DNA of 45,499 nucleotides from an uncultured beta proteobacterium (GCA_903945325.1 CAJAVE010000136.1:1-45499), one strand, 5' to 3'; counted from the stretch's first letter, positions 9,710 to 19,926 are shown. A program made the numbers and translations. The notes: generated from the letters alone by a model not told the origin.

Positions 9710-11057
9710 CTTTTGGCGTAAGCGCCAATCCTGGCAAAGCCTGACGAACCCGGTGCGCCGGAAACCCAATAGAAAATACCGAGCCTTTTCCCGGCACACT
9801 TTCAATAGTAAGTTCTGCACCGTGCCGCTGGGATACATGCTTGACAATGGCCAGACCGAGCCCTGTTCCACCGGTATCACGAGACCGGCTACGGTCCACA
9901 CGGTAAAAGCGCTCTGTCAAGCGTGGAATGTGTTCAATCGCAATGCCAGGGCCTTGATCCCGAACCTGAAACACCGCATTGCCCTCGGATTGCAAGCTGA
10001 ATTCCACCTCAATTCGGCGACCCACCGGGGTGTAACGAATCGCATTGCTGATCAAATTGAACAAGGCACTGTGCAGTTCGGTCGAAGAACCTGAGATTTC
10101 GCATCCTGTCACGCGTTCAAACACCAGATCATGCGGCTGCACAGACAAAACTCGAGAAAGGTCTTGGGCGTCTTGCTCACACTGCCGCATTAGCAGGTCA
10201 ACCGAGACCCAATCATGCACGGAGGGCAATGGACTGCCCTCCAGTCGAGACAGTGTCAACAAGTCACTGACCAGCGTTTGCATACGCTGTGCCTGTTGCG
10301 ACATCAAACCCAAATAGCGTTGACGCTCCTGTTCATTCAGTGACAGGGTTTGCAAGGTTTCTACAAAACCGGCGAGCACCGTCAACGGTGTGCGTATTTC
10401 GTGAGAGACATTGGCGACAAAGTCCCTTCGCATGGCCTCGGCCTGTTCGACCGCCGTGATGTCACGCGACAATAACAAAACACGCCCCTCGCCATAGGGA
10501 TGCATGTGAACCGACAGCTTCACCGGCTTTGAGGCATTGCTTTCACGACCCGGCATGGTGGTGTCATGCATGAAATTCCTGGCAGCAAGGTACGCAGTAA
10601 AGCGCGGGTCGCGCACCAGATTGCCAATATGCTGCAGCATGTCGCGTCGCGCATCAAATCCGAAATGTCCGGCCGCTGTCTGATTGAACCATTCGATGCG
10701 CGCGTCCGAATCAAGCAGCACTACTCCGTTGGGTGAAGCCTGCAAGGCAGCAAGAAAGTCTTCCAGCCGATTGCCACTCTCTACCGCAAGTCGATTGCTC
10801 GCACGCAGCATGCGGCGCACTCTGTCGTATGCCTCCCCCCACAAACCGTTTCCCAAAGACATATCGGCGCTGGCCCCCAGCCGCAACCAGCGCAGTAAGC
10901 GAAGTCCACGCATACAGTCCATCGCGAACCATGCAAAGCCACCGGCTAGGGCGAATGACAGCGTGAAAACCCACTCTTCCCCTTCCTTGGCCACAAACCA
11001 ACCCAGGCCAGCAGTACAAGCCTGACACAACACAAGGGTTATGAGCCGCCAAAGCAT
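9696..11057 (-). CDS. phoR: phosphate regulon sensor histidine kinase PhoR
   Basis: Inner-membrane sensor kinase (453 aa) that phosphorylates PhoB when phosphate uptake through PstSCAB falls. Two N-terminal hydrophobic segments (about 3-22 and 30-47) have almost no periplasmic loop, as in PhoR. A PAS domain lies at about 100-190 (SPNGVVLLD). The kinase core has the H-box SHEIRTPL with His219, an N-box NLISNAIRYT, G1 DQGPGI and G2 GGTGLGLAIV. It is the last gene of the pst-pho operon, 18 bases after phoB. Its final codons overlap the end of the convergent membrane glycosyltransferase gene by 14 bases. Confidence 0.95.
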   Translation of the reverse strand: MLWRLITLVLCQACTAGLGWFVAKEGEEWVFTLSFALAGGFAWFAMDCMRGLRLLRWLRLGASADMSLGNGLWGEAYDRVRRMLRASNRLAVESGNRLEDFLAALQASPNGVVLLDSDARIEWFNQTAAGHFGFDARRDMLQHIGNLVRDPRFTAYLAARNFMHDTTMPGRESNASKPVKLSVHMHPYGEGRVLLLSRDITAVEQAEAMRRDFVANVSHEIRTPLTVLAGFVETLQTLSLNEQERQRYLGLMSQQAQRMQTLVSDLLTLSRLEGSPLPSVHDWVSVDLLMRQCEQDAQDLSRVLSVQPHDLVFERVTGCEISGSSTELHSALFNLISNAIRYTPVGRRIEVEFSLQSEGNAVFQVRDQGPGIAIEHIPRLTERFYRVDRSRSRDTGGTGLGLAIVKHVSQRHGAELTIESVPGKGSVFSIGFPAHRVRQALPGLALTPKVSFV

Positions 11058-11075
11058 CAGATTGAACTGGACTCT

Positions 11076-11807
11076 CTACGAGCTGGCTTTCTCTGCCATT
11101 GCGCTCACTGCAGCGGGTGCCGGAGTGACTGTCAAACGGTAGCCAGCACCGCGCACCGTCTCAACCATGGACCCAGCCTGAGCCAGCGCTTCGCGCAAGC
11201 GCTTTACGTGAACGTCTACCGTACGCTCTTCAATATATACATGGTCGCCCCACACTTTGTCCAGCAACTGCGCGCGGCTATGAACCCGTTCTGCGTGGCC
11301 CATAAAATAATGCAACAACTTGAACTCGGTAGGACCGAGCTTCAACGGACGTTCTTCGAACGACACGCGGTGGGTCGTGGGGTCCAGCACCAAAGCGCCT
11401 ATCGTCAACACCTCGCCGGCCTGCTCAGGAGTACGGCGGCGCAACACAGCCCGAATACGCGCCAGCAGTTCCTTGGTTGAAAACGGCTTGGCAATGTAAT
11501 CGTCTGCCCCGGCGTCCAAGCCAGCAACGCGGTCCGCTTCATCACCACGGGCAGTCAACATAATCAGTGGAACCGACTGGGTTCTCGGGTCCGCACGCCA
11601 GCGCTTGGCCAAGGTCAGTCCGCTTTCGCCGGGCAACATCCAGTCCAGCAGAATCAAATCCGGCAAGCCAGCATCCAGATCACGTTGCGCTGTGGCACTG
11701 TCCATTGCCCAAATGGGTCTGAAACCGTTGTGCCTCAAATTGACCGCAATGAGTTCCGCTATAGCTGACTCATCCTCGACCACTAGCACGGAAGGCATGG
11801 TTCTCAT
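11076..11807 (-). CDS. phoB: phosphate regulon response regulator PhoB
   Basis: DNA-binding response regulator of the OmpR family that activates Pho-box promoters, 243 aa. Receiver domain with acidic pocket (Glu11, Asp12), phosphoacceptor Asp55 (LLDWMLPG), Thr85 and Lys107 (AKPF). The C-terminal winged helix has the recognition-helix region ERTVDVHVKRLR and ends in GAGYRL. The start at 11807 overlaps the phoU stop (ATGA), indicating coupling; Met4 (11798) is an alternative start. The tail after GAGYRL is longer than in E. coli PhoB. PhoB presumably binds the Pho boxes described at 16357, 16459 and 31132. Confidence 0.96.
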   Translation of the reverse strand: MRTMPSVLVVEDESAIAELIAVNLRHNGFRPIWAMDSATAQRDLDAGLPDLILLDWMLPGESGLTLAKRWRADPRTQSVPLIMLTARGDEADRVAGLDAGADDYIAKPFSTKELLARIRAVLRRRTPEQAGEVLTIGALVLDPTTHRVSFEERPLKLGPTEFKLLHYFMGHAERVHSRAQLLDKVWGDHVYIEERTVDVHVKRLREALAQAGSMVETVRGAGYRLTVTPAPAAVSAMAEKASS

Positions 11808-12505
11808 TTGACGACCGACTCGATTCTTTCCATACTGGTGTGGCGCACATCTTCGCCCTTGACCACATAAATAATAAACTCGGCAATATTTTTTGCGTGA
11901 TCACCAATGCGCTCAATGGCTTTAGCCAGAAACAGCAGGTCCAAACTTGGGGAGATCATGCGTGGATCTTCCATCATGTAGGTGATTAGCTTGCGAACAA
12001 ATCCATCAAACTCGGCATCGATCAGGTCGTCCTCTTTCAGAATGGCAACTGCCGCAGTAATGTCCAATCGTGCGAAGGCATCCAGGGCTTTGTTGAGCAA
12101 ACCGGATGCCAAATCAGCAGCAATACGCAACTCCAATGAGGGCAGTGAACGTGGTGACCCGCTTTGAATGATGGAGCGCACCATGCGGGCAATTTTCTCC
12201 GCCTCGTCTCCGACCCGCTCCAGGTTGGCCGTGGTTTTGGAAATGGCTATCAAAAGCCGCAGATCGCGGGCAGTTGGCTGGCGCCGGGCAATGATGGAAG
12301 AAAGATCCCGGTCGATTTCTATCTCCATCGCGTTGACCCGCGCTTCATTCGCCGACACCTCATCAGCAACCTCTACGCTGAACTGCGACAACGCATAAAT
12401 AGCCCGACGAATCTGCGACTCGACCAATCCGCCGAGCTCCATTACTTGCGAGGAGACCGAAGTCAACTCACTGTCGAACTGTGTTGATAAGTGTTTGTCT
12501 ACCAT
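11804..12505 (-). CDS. phoU: phosphate signalling protein PhoU
   Basis: Peripheral cytoplasmic protein linking Pst transporter activity to PhoR, keeping the Pho regulon off when phosphate is plentiful. The 233-aa protein shows the two PhoU three-helix repeats, each with the metal-binding signature (ERVGDEAEKIA at about 100 and ERIGDHAKNIAEF at about 200). It lies 9 bases after pstB and overlaps phoB by four bases, the classical position between transporter and two-component system. Confidence 0.96.
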   Translation of the reverse strand: MVDKHLSTQFDSELTSVSSQVMELGGLVESQIRRAIYALSQFSVEVADEVSANEARVNAMEIEIDRDLSSIIARRQPTARDLRLLIAISKTTANLERVGDEAEKIARMVRSIIQSGSPRSLPSLELRIAADLASGLLNKALDAFARLDITAAVAILKEDDLIDAEFDGFVRKLITYMMEDPRMISPSLDLLFLAKAIERIGDHAKNIAEFIIYVVKGEDVRHTSMERIESVVK

Positions 12506-12514
12506 ATTTTCTTT

Positions 12515-13294
12515 CTATCCGAAACGGCCAGTGATGTAATCTTCAGTTTCCTTGCGTGTGGGCTTGAAAAACATCTGCTCCGTTGAGCCAAACTCCACCA
12601 GGTCGCCAAGGTACATATAGGCCGTGTAATCGCTGCAACGGGCGGCCTGCTGCATATTGTGGGTGACGATGACAACGGTGTAATCGTTCTTGAGTTCCAC
12701 AATCAACTCCTCCACCTTTGCAGTCGAGATGGGATCCAGTGCAGAGCAGGGCTCATCCAGCAGCAACACTTCGGGCTTGATCGCAATACCACGGGCGATG
12801 CAAAGACGCTGTTGCTGTCCGCCAGACAGGCTGGAGCCGTTCTGCTGCAACTTGTCCTTGACTTCGGTCCACAAGGCAGACTTTCGCAGTGCCCATTCGA
12901 CGCGCTCTTCCATGTCGGTGGCGCTGAGCGATTCAAACAACTTCACGCCAAAAGCGATGTTGTCAAAAATAGACATGGGAAACGGAGTGGGCTTCTGGAA
13001 CACCATACCCACTTTGGCACGCAGCAATGCGACATCCTCCTTGCTCTTCAACAGGTTTTCACCGTCGAGCATGATCTCACCCTCTGCCCGCTGCTCTGGA
13101 TACAGCTCAAACATTCGGTTAAAGACCCGAAGCAGGGTGGACTTGCCACAGCCCGATGGACCAATGAAGGCAGTTACCTTGTTTTCAGGAATCTCAAGAT
13201 TGATCCCCTTGAGCGCATGGAACTTGCCATAGTAAAAATTCAGATCCTTGACAGCGATCTTGGTTTGCTCGGGAGCCGTAGAAGTGTTCAGCAT
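12515..13294 (-). CDS. pstB: phosphate ABC transporter ATP-binding protein PstB
   Basis: ATPase of the high-affinity phosphate importer, 259 aa. Walker [10 protein letters not shown] (45-53), Q-loop in [16 protein letters not shown] signature LSGGQQQRL, Walker [14 protein letters not shown] and the switch histidine in VTHNMQQA. The KPTPFP stretch is characteristic of PstB. Preceded by pstA with a 37-base gap and followed by phoU. Confidence 0.97.
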   Translation of the reverse strand: MLNTSTAPEQTKIAVKDLNFYYGKFHALKGINLEIPENKVTAFIGPSGCGKSTLLRVFNRMFELYPEQRAEGEIMLDGENLLKSKEDVALLRAKVGMVFQKPTPFPMSIFDNIAFGVKLFESLSATDMEERVEWALRKSALWTEVKDKLQQNGSSLSGGQQQRLCIARGIAIKPEVLLLDEPCSALDPISTAKVEELIVELKNDYTVVIVTHNMQQAARCSDYTAYMYLGDLVEFGSTEQMFFKPTRKETEDYITGRFG

Positions 13295-13331
13295 GAAATA
13301 TTACCCAAAATAGTGACTGCAATGAAAAAAA

Positions 13332-14192
13332 TCAAATCTTGTTGCGAGTCAGCACACGCGCCAAAATATTCAAACCCAGCACCGCAGCAGTAATGATGAA
13401 GACACCAGCCCATGCCAGTTTCTGCCAGTTTTCATAGGGACTCATTGCAAACTTGAAAATCGTTACCGGCAGGCTGGCCATGGGCTCGCTCAGACTGCTG
13501 GTCCAGAACTGATTGCTCAGCGCGGTGAACAGCAAAGGAGCCGTCTCACCCGCAATACGGGCAACAGCAAGCAATACCCCAGTGATGACGCCGGTTCTGG
13601 CTGCCTTGAGCGTGATACTCAAAATGACCTTCCACTTGGGAGCACCCAGCGCATAGGCGGCTTCACGCAAACCAGGTGGAACCAATTGCAGCATGTTCTC
13701 AGTTGTCCGAATCACCACTGGAATGACTAGCAGTGACAACGCAATGACACCTGCGTAGCCTGAGAATGACTTGAACCGCGAGACCACCACCGCATACACA
13801 AACAGGCCAATGACGATGGAAGGCGCAGACAACAGTATGTCGTTAACAAAACGGGTGACAGATGCAAGCCAGCTCTTGGTATCGAACTCTGCCAAATAAA
13901 TGCCCGCCATCACGCCAATGGGCGTGCCCAATCCCGTCGCCAGCATCACCATCACAAACGATCCATAGATCGCGTTGGCCAGACCGCCTTCGTCGTTTGG
14001 CGGCGGTGTCATCTGGGTAAAAGTAGCAACCGAGAGTCCGCCAATGCCCAGCAAAATCGTTTCCCACAGGATCCAGAACAGCCAAAACAACCCAAAAGAC
14101 ATCGCAGCCAAGGCCATGCCTGTGGCCAATTGATTGACGCGCTTGCGTGATGCGAACTTGGCGGCACGCAGTTCGTAGGCGGTAGCACTCAT
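13332..14192 (-). CDS. pstA: phosphate ABC transporter permease PstA
   Basis: Inner-membrane permease subunit, 286 aa with about six transmembrane helices. It contains the EAA-type loop that contacts PstB ([16 protein letters not shown]) in the latter half, and conserved PstA features such as [11 protein letters not shown] and APSIVIGLF. The start overlaps the pstC stop (ATGA). Confidence 0.95.
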   Translation of the reverse strand: MSATAYELRAAKFASRKRVNQLATGMALAAMSFGLFWLFWILWETILLGIGGLSVATFTQMTPPPNDEGGLANAIYGSFVMVMLATGLGTPIGVMAGIYLAEFDTKSWLASVTRFVNDILLSAPSIVIGLFVYAVVVSRFKSFSGYAGVIALSLLVIPVVIRTTENMLQLVPPGLREAAYALGAPKWKVILSITLKAARTGVITGVLLAVARIAGETAPLLFTALSNQFWTSSLSEPMASLPVTIFKFAMSPYENWQKLAWAGVFIITAAVLGLNILARVLTRNKI

Positions 14193-15220
14193 GTTTTGGC
14201 TCCCTCGTTTTTGCGCAATTGTGCCAGCAGCAGTTTGGAAAGAGACAAGATCACAAACGTGATGAAGAACAGAACCAGGCCCAAGTACATCAACGAAGCC
14301 TGGTGAAGCCCTTCGCCCGCTTCAGCGAATTCATTGGCCAAAGCGGAAGTGATACTGTTGGCTGCCTGAAAGAGGCTCAATGAATCGAGTTGGTTGAAAT
14401 TGCCAATTACGAAGGTCACTGCCATGGTTTCGCCAATGGCCCGCCCTAAACCCAACATAATGCCGCCGATGACACCGGATTTGGTATAGGGCAAAACCAC
14501 CTTGGTAACAACTTCCCAAGTGGTGGCTCCCAATCCATACGCTGATTCCTTCAGCAAGGGTGGAGTCACTTCAAACACGTCGCGCATCACCGCTGCAATG
14601 AATGGAATGATCATGATTGCCAAAATGATCCCGGCCGACAAGATGCCAATGCCTACCGGCGGACCAGACACAAATGCCCCCAGGTAGGGAACACCTGCAA
14701 ACGCGGCCTGCAGCGGCTGCTGCACGTACGTTGCCAGCACCGGCCCAAAAACCAGCAGACCCCACATGCCATAGACGATGGAAGGCACTGCAGCCAGCAA
14801 TTCAATGGCGGTGCCCAGCGGCCGCTTGAGCCACGCCGGTGACAGTTCAGTCAAAAACAAAGCGATCCCAAAACTCACTGGAACCGCAATCAGCAGGGCA
14901 ATGAAAGAAGTTGCCAGTGTTCCGTAAATCATCACAAGACCGCCAAACTCTTCTTTGACGGGATCCCATGTCGTGCTGGTCAAGAAGCCAAACCCATACT
15001 TGTCAATGGCCGGCCAGGCGCTGATGGTCAGTGAGGCCAGGATTGCAACCAGCATTCCCAGAGTGATGAGCGCCGCGCCTTTGGCCATCCAGCCAAAAAT
15101 GCGGTCAGCCAGAGGGCCCGAGCGGGCCTTTTTGACAGGAGGAGGTTGGATCATTGCGCGAACCGACTGAGTTGCAGGTGGTTTGGACGAAAAGTCGCCA
15201 TTAGCCAGTGTAGATGACAT
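14189..15220 (-). CDS. pstC: phosphate ABC transporter permease PstC
   Basis: Second permease subunit, 343 aa, with an extended cytoplasmic N-terminus (proline- and lysine-rich), about six membrane helices and the EAA loop [27 protein letters not shown] and [10 protein letters not shown] are typical PstC motifs. The start is ATG 15220 because GGAAAG lies six bases upstream; a TTG at 15238 in the same frame has no comparable ribosome site. Follows pstS after 41 bases. Confidence 0.95.
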   Translation of the reverse strand: MSSTLANGDFSSKPPATQSVRAMIQPPPVKKARSGPLADRIFGWMAKGAALITLGMLVAILASLTISAWPAIDKYGFGFLTSTTWDPVKEEFGGLVMIYGTLATSFIALLIAVPVSFGIALFLTELSPAWLKRPLGTAIELLAAVPSIVYGMWGLLVFGPVLATYVQQPLQAAFAGVPYLGAFVSGPPVGIGILSAGIILAIMIIPFIAAVMRDVFEVTPPLLKESAYGLGATTWEVVTKVVLPYTKSGVIGGIMLGLGRAIGETMAVTFVIGNFNQLDSLSLFQAANSITSALANEFAEAGEGLHQASLMYLGLVLFFITFVILSLSKLLLAQLRKNEGAKT

Positions 15221-15261
15221 GTTTGACTTTCCGTACAAACCCGAGTTGATTGCGAAGCAGC

Positions 15262-16305
15262 CTACTTGAACGCTATCGGCTTGCCAGAACCGTCCTTGAT
15301 TTCACCCCAGGACTTTTGAATGGTGACAATCACTGGCGCTGGCATGGGAACGTAGTCCAGGTCAGACGCAGACTTGCCACCATTGGTAAACGCCCAGTTA
15401 AAGAACTTCAACACCTCAGTTGCATTGGCAGGCTTATCCTGCTTGATGTGCATCAAGATGAAAGTGGCAGTAGAAATGGGCCAGGTGCCTTTGCCAGGCT
15501 GATCGGTAATCAACTGATAAAACGATTTATTCCAGTCTGCACCGGCAGCAGCAGCCTTGAATGCGTCATCATCGGGCGCCACGAATTGACCATCTTTGTT
15601 TTTCAACAAGGTGTAGGTCATTTTGTTTTGCTTCACGTAAGAGTACTCTACGTAACCAATGGAGTTGGGCAGGCGAGCCACAAATGCGGCAACACCTTCA
15701 TTGCCCTTGCCACCGGCGCCCACTGGCCAATTCACGGCAGTGCCCTCGCCCACTTTGGCTTTCCACTCGGGATGCACGCGGCTAAGGTAGTTGGTGAAGT
15801 TGAACGTAGTGCCGGAGCCGTCTGCGCGGCGAACCGGGGCAATGGCGGCATCAGGCAATGCCAATCCTGGGTTCAGAGCCTTGAGCGCCGCATCATTCCA
15901 ACGTGTGATTTTGCCAAGGTAAATGTCGCCCAAGGTTTGGCTGTCGAGCTTCATTTGTCCAGGCGCAATACCCTTGACGTTAATGACAGGCACCGTGCCA
16001 CCGATAACCGCAGGAAACTGCACTTGACCCTTGGACTTCAACACCTCATCGGTCTGGGGCATGTCGGAAGCACCAAAGTCTACGGTTTTGGAGTCGATTT
16101 GCTTAATACCGCCACCCGAGCCAATCGACTGGTAGTTCACTTTCACGCCAGTTGCTTTGTTGTATTCAGAAGCCCACTTCGAATAAATGGGCGCAGGAAA
16201 CGACGCACCGGCACCGGTAATTTCCTGGGCACCTGCAACGCCAGCAAAACCCAACGTAGAAGCCGCAGCCAATGAAAGAAGCGGAAATTTGGAAGCAATT
16301 CGCAT
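15262..16305 (-). CDS. pstS: periplasmic phosphate-binding protein PstS
   Basis: Secreted phosphate receptor of the Pst importer, 347 aa. It has a Sec signal peptide (1-26, cleavage after AGA before QE), then [16 protein letters not shown], the standard PstS start, and the phosphate-contacting SIGSGGGI and [12 protein letters not shown]. First gene of the pst-pho operon, directly downstream of a Pho box. AAAGG precedes the ATG by seven bases. Confidence 0.97.
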   Translation of the reverse strand: MRIASKFPLLSLAAASTLGFAGVAGAQEITGAGASFPAPIYSKWASEYNKATGVKVNYQSIGSGGGIKQIDSKTVDFGASDMPQTDEVLKSKGQVQFPAVIGGTVPVINVKGIAPGQMKLDSQTLGDIYLGKITRWNDAALKALNPGLALPDAAIAPVRRADGSGTTFNFTNYLSRVHPEWKAKVGEGTAVNWPVGAGGKGNEGVAAFVARLPNSIGYVEYSYVKQNKMTYTLLKNKDGQFVAPDDDAFKAAAAGADWNKSFYQLITDQPGKGTWPISTATFILMHIKQDKPANATEVLKFFNWAFTNGGKSASDLDYVPMPAPVIVTIQKSWGEIKDGSGKPIAFK

Positions 16306-16356
16306 GGGTAACCTTTATTCGGGTGGTTGAGGAATACGAGGACTTTAAGAAATTAA

Positions 16357-16375
16357 TATGACAAGTTTGTGACAA
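16357..16375 (-). promoter_or_regulatory. Pho box in front of pstS
   Basis: On the minus strand two direct repeats, TTGTCAC and TTGTCAT, start 11 bases apart with AAAC between. This matches the PhoB site pattern (CTGTCAT repeats at 11-base spacing, A/T-rich spacer). The box ends about 50 bases before the pstS start codon. Confidence 0.88.
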
Positions 16376-16458
16376 AACCGAAGTATTTCAATCGGGGAAG
16401 ATCCCATGTACCCGAACAACCCAAGGCACAAAACCTGCGCCATCAACCCTTCATGAAG

Positions 16459-16476
16459 TTGTCATATTCTTGTCAC
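16459..16476 (+). promoter_or_regulatory. Pho box in front of the fasciclin lipoprotein gene
   Basis: On the plus strand TTGTCAT and TTGTCAC start 11 bases apart, separated by ATTC. It points away from the pstS box and lies 49 bases before the start of the fasciclin-domain gene, predicting PhoB activation of that gene. Confidence 0.8.
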
Positions 16477-16525
16477 AGGATGTTCTTACGCTTCATTCTT
16501 TTCAACCAACCCGACGGAACACACC

Positions 16526-17026
16526 ATGTCACATCTCCATGTTTCTACACTCTCCCGCCGCACTGCCCTAGTGGCTGGCCTCGCACTGGCGCTGGCCGGC
16601 TGTGCAACACCCTCCGGACCGGTCAATCTGGCAGACAGCATTGCCGCCAATCCGGCGTTGAGCACGTTGAGCGCCCTGGTTGTGAAAGCCGGGCTCACCG
16701 ACACACTGAAGACGGGTGGTCCATTTACCGTATTTGCACCTACCAACGATGCGTTCAAGGCCGTTTCCGCTGCCACTATGGCTGATTTGTCCCAGCATCC
16801 GGAAAAGCTGAAAGCAGTATTGACCTACCACGTCATTCCCGGCACAACCATGGCCGCTGACGTGAAAAACAGCAATGCCAAAACCGTCAACGGTGCCAAT
16901 GTGGCATTGGCAAAGGCTGGTGATTTTGTGACGATCGAAAGCGGTATGGTCGTGACTCCCAATCTGGTGGCGACGAATGGTGTGATCCACACCGTCGACA
17001 CGGTGCTGATGCCTCCCAAGAAATAA
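16526..17026 (+). CDS. fasciclin (FAS1) domain lipoprotein
   Basis: Predicted envelope lipoprotein of 166 aa. It has a signal peptide with lipobox LAGC (Cys26 lipidated) and one FAS1 domain: GPFTVFAPTNDAF (H1 region, about 64-76), the LTYHVIPG box (about 99-106) and the ending VIHTVDTVLMP. FAS1 domains mediate adhesion or matrix contacts; the role here is unknown. The gene is divergent from pstS and carries its own Pho box, so it is likely phosphate-starvation induced. Confidence 0.9.
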   Translation: MSHLHVSTLSRRTALVAGLALALAGCATPSGPVNLADSIAANPALSTLSALVVKAGLTDTLKTGGPFTVFAPTNDAFKAVSAATMADLSQHPEKLKAVLTYHVIPGTTMAADVKNSNAKTVNGANVALAKAGDFVTIESGMVVTPNLVATNGVIHTVDTVLMPPKK

Positions 17027-17043
17027 TTCGCGGTGTGTGGTTG

Positions 17044-17063
17044 AAGCCCCCTGGCGGGGGCTT
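17044..17063 (+). terminator. possible terminator after the fasciclin gene
   Basis: AAGCCCCC and GGGGGCTT form a perfect 8-base stem with a TGGC loop, 17 bases after the stop codon. The following T-run is only two or three bases, so it may be a weak terminator or an mRNA-stabilising hairpin. Confidence 0.5.
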
Positions 17064-17120
17064 TGGACCCAGTATTTATAGTAAAAAGTGCCACTAGACC
17101 ACGTCATCATTGCGCTACCA

Positions 17121-17137
17121 GCTATAACTTTTATAGC
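17121..17137 (+). repeat. GCTAT-N7-ATAGC palindromic repeat, copy 3
   Basis: Intergenic 17-base palindrome between the fasciclin gene and the next start codon. Nearly identical to copy 4 (middle AACTTTT against AACATCT) with the same flanks CAG or CCAG before and ATAGCA at the end. Confidence 0.6.
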
Positions 17138-17188
17138 ATCTTCTTGACCTTGCTCAGCAAGCGTCTCTACTGGCCAAGGACCCCAATC

Positions 17189-18334
17189 ATGACCCACGCA
17201 CACAATCCCGGTCGGCGACGATCGATTGCCACACTGATCGGGCTTACCGCAGCAAGCGCGTTGCCTGCGTGGGCACAGTCTTCCAAAAGTGCTGCGGGTG
17301 CACGCGCCGTAACGGTCGCGCAGGTTGTCGATATGTCCACCAGCCAGATTGATGTCTCCAAAGACTTTCTGGTCGGCGCACGCACTGCCTGGCAGGAAAT
17401 AAACACAAAAGGCGGGGTGTCAGGGACACCCATCAGGCATTTGGTTCTCGAAGTAGACGGCAGCGCAGCCAGTCTGCGCACCGCCATTGACACTGTCAAA
17501 GTCGAACCCCACTGTATTGCTCTGTTTGGCACTGCCGGTGACCGGGCAGCGTCCCAGTTGACGGCCCTGCTGCGCCGCGAAATCCCGGACTTGCCCCATG
17601 CCGCACCCTGGCTGCAAAGCCTGGATGCCATTGCTTCGTCAAACACCTTCCCCATTTTTGCGTCGCGCCAGGAGCAAATTGCCCATGCCATCAAATCGCT
17701 GTCGGTCATGGGAATCACCAACGTTGGAGCCGTTTACGGGTCAACCGCCGAATACGCGGCCTACCGTGGCGATCTGGAACAAATTGCCCGGACGCTGAAA
17801 CTCGCCATTGTTCCCTACCACACCACAGGTGATTTGCGTGATTTGGCCCAAACACTCACACCTGAAAGCCCACGCGTTCTGCTGTTTGTCGGCGGTACAC
17901 CAGAAATGGCTCGCTTTGCTCAAGGAGTAGAAAAGCAAGCCGCTCAGCGCTATTTGATTGCCATGTCCGATGTGAATCTGCAAAGCATCCAGCAATTGGG
18001 TGCATCACGCTTCACGCCCATGATTGCAACCCAGGTTGTCCCGATGGTCAACTCGAACCTGCCGATCGTGCGAGCCTACCGCAGCGCCCTGGGGCGTCTG
18101 TTCGACGAGCCGCCAACACCCCATAGCCTGGCTGGCTACCTATCTGCGCGATATACCTTTGAAGTTCTGCAGGGCATTGACGGCTCACTGACCCGCAGTG
18201 CGGCACTCCAGGCATTCACGCGTCGTAACCCGGTCGACCTGGGCGGCTTTCGCATCGCTCCTGACGCCAAAGGCCAGGGAACAGCCTTTGTGACCCAAAG
18301 CATGGTGGCGGCCGATGGTCGCTTGGTCGGGTGA
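17189..18334 (+). CDS. ABC transporter substrate-binding protein, type 1 periplasmic (Leu/Ile/Val-like) fold
   Basis: Secreted ligand-binding protein, 381 aa. The N-terminus has arginines followed by a hydrophobic stretch and an AWAQ cleavage site (about residue 28). The mature part resembles periplasmic branched-chain amino acid receptors (DVSKDFLVGARTAWQEIN, ALFGTAGDRA, GITNVGAVYG). No transporter genes accompany it, so the ligand is open and it may act as a sensor. Start ATG 17189 was chosen for AAGGA eight bases upstream and because it begins the signal peptide; a longer frame from 17063 is not supported. It ends 89 bases before ppx in the same direction. Confidence 0.82.
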   Translation: MTHAHNPGRRRSIATLIGLTAASALPAWAQSSKSAAGARAVTVAQVVDMSTSQIDVSKDFLVGARTAWQEINTKGGVSGTPIRHLVLEVDGSAASLRTAIDTVKVEPHCIALFGTAGDRAASQLTALLRREIPDLPHAAPWLQSLDAIASSNTFPIFASRQEQIAHAIKSLSVMGITNVGAVYGSTAEYAAYRGDLEQIARTLKLAIVPYHTTGDLRDLAQTLTPESPRVLLFVGGTPEMARFAQGVEKQAAQRYLIAMSDVNLQSIQQLGASRFTPMIATQVVPMVNSNLPIVRAYRSALGRLFDEPPTPHSLAGYLSARYTFEVLQGIDGSLTRSAALQAFTRRNPVDLGGFRIAPDAKGQGTAFVTQSMVAADGRLVG

Positions 18335-18423
18335 GCCAGAAACCATCGACCCGGCGCACGGCGAACGGCCGGTGCTATGCTCAGACGATATCTCCATTAC
18401 CTAGAAAAAAAGAACCAATACCC

Positions 18424-19926
18424 ATGGGAACTCGCCTGGCCGCTGTGGACTTGGGATCCAACAGCTTTCGTCTGGAAATTGGACGCATTGAACACGGTGC
18501 CTTTCAACGCACTGAATACCTGAAAGAAACCGTACGCCAGGGTGGTGGTCTCGATGAAGACCGCAACCTGACGACCGCCGCCATGCAAAATGGCTGGGAC
18601 TGTCTGGCCCGTTTTGGCGAGCGATTGGCCGGGTTCCAGCCCCGCGAAGTGCGGGCTGTAGCTACGCAAACTCTCCGTGAAGCCCGCAACCGCGACGTAT
18701 TCCTGCAACGCGCCAATGCGATTTTGGGTTTTCCCATCAGCGTCATCTCGGGGCGCGAAGAAGCGCGACTCATCTACCAGGGTGTGGCACAGATGCTGCC
18801 GAGGTCCGATGAGCGCCGCATTGTGATTGACATTGGCGGGCGCTCTACTGAACTCATATTGGGTCAGGGGCCAACTCCGGTTGTGATGGAATCGTTTCGG
18901 GTGGGAAGTATTGCCTGGTCCAATCGCTACTTCCCGGACGGGCAATTCACGAAAAAGTCTTTCGCCATTGCGGAAATTGCGGCCAAAGCCGTGATGGATG
19001 AGGCACTTGACGCCTACCACCCCAGTCTATGGGACGCGGCCTACGGCTCTGCTGGAACGGTCAGTGCCATCGCTGACGTGCTGGTTGCCTGCGGGTGGCC
19101 AGCCGGAAGCCTCACCCAAGACGGACTGGACTGGCTGATGGACAAATTGATCTCCGCGCAAAGCGTTGATCGATTGAAATTGCCCGGGATGCGCGAAGAC
19201 CGCAAGGCCATCATTGGTGGAGGCGTCAGCATCGTGCGCGCCCTTTTCAGTCTGCTGGGAATTGCCACTTTGCACCAGGCTGCAGGTGGACTGCGCCATG
19301 GCCTGATCTGTGACCTGCTGGGCTCGGGCAGCAATGACGATGACTTGAGGACCAAGACGGTAGAGCGCCTGGCGAGCAAGTTTGGAGTGGATGCCACCCA
19401 CGGCGAACGGGTGGGCAAGGTCGCGACCCAGTTATTTGACCAACTGATGGCATCAACGGGCAATGCAACGACTGCGCAGGGCACCCGCCATTTGCGCAAA
19501 TTGAATTGGGCTGCCCAGCTGCATGAAATTGGAAGCCATATTTCACACAGCGACTACCACAAACACGGTGCCTACATCCTGGACAATGCAGACGCCATGG
19601 GCTTTTCACTGTCGGAGATGCACCGTTTGAGCCTCTTGGTCTTGGGGCACCGGGGCAAACTGCGCAAAGTTGAGCCAGCGCTGGAAGAAGGCGATCTGGT
19701 ACCACAACTGATCGCGCTGCGGCTGGCGGTTATTCTGAGCCATGCCCGTCGCGACCCGGACTTGACCGGGCTGACCCTGACCCGCACGGACGCTACAGGG
19801 CGCAGTATGCAACTGCGCTGCCGTGCAGGCTGGGCTGAGGCCTTTCCGCAGTCTGCTTACCTGTTGCGCGAAGAAGTGCAGGCTTGGCAAAAAACGGCCT
19901 GGTCGCTGGAAGTGGTGGGCTGCTAG
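18424..19926 (+). CDS. ppx: exopolyphosphatase (Ppx/GppA family)
   Basis: Releases orthophosphate from polyphosphate chain ends (some family members also hydrolyse pppGpp), 500 aa. Actin-like ATPase fold: AAVDLGSNSFRLEIG (phosphate loop, Asp9), SGREEARLIY with catalytic Glu112/113, and VIDIGGRSTELILG (phosphate 2 loop, about 134-147). The C-terminal half has an HD-like region (LHEIGSHISHSDYHKHG). Start ATG 18424 fits the family start; an upstream frame adds unrelated residues. Together with ppk1 at 28989 it gives the region both polyphosphate synthesis and breakdown. Confidence 0.92.
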   Translation: MGTRLAAVDLGSNSFRLEIGRIEHGAFQRTEYLKETVRQGGGLDEDRNLTTAAMQNGWDCLARFGERLAGFQPREVRAVATQTLREARNRDVFLQRANAILGFPISVISGREEARLIYQGVAQMLPRSDERRIVIDIGGRSTELILGQGPTPVVMESFRVGSIAWSNRYFPDGQFTKKSFAIAEIAAKAVMDEALDAYHPSLWDAAYGSAGTVSAIADVLVACGWPAGSLTQDGLDWLMDKLISAQSVDRLKLPGMREDRKAIIGGGVSIVRALFSLLGIATLHQAAGGLRHGLICDLLGSGSNDDDLRTKTVERLASKFGVDATHGERVGKVATQLFDQLMASTGNATTAQGTRHLRKLNWAAQLHEIGSHISHSDYHKHGAYILDNADAMGFSLSEMHRLSLLVLGHRGKLRKVEPALEEGDLVPQLIALRLAVILSHARRDPDLTGLTLTRTDATGRSMQLRCRAGWAEAFPQSAYLLREEVQAWQKTAWSLEVVGC

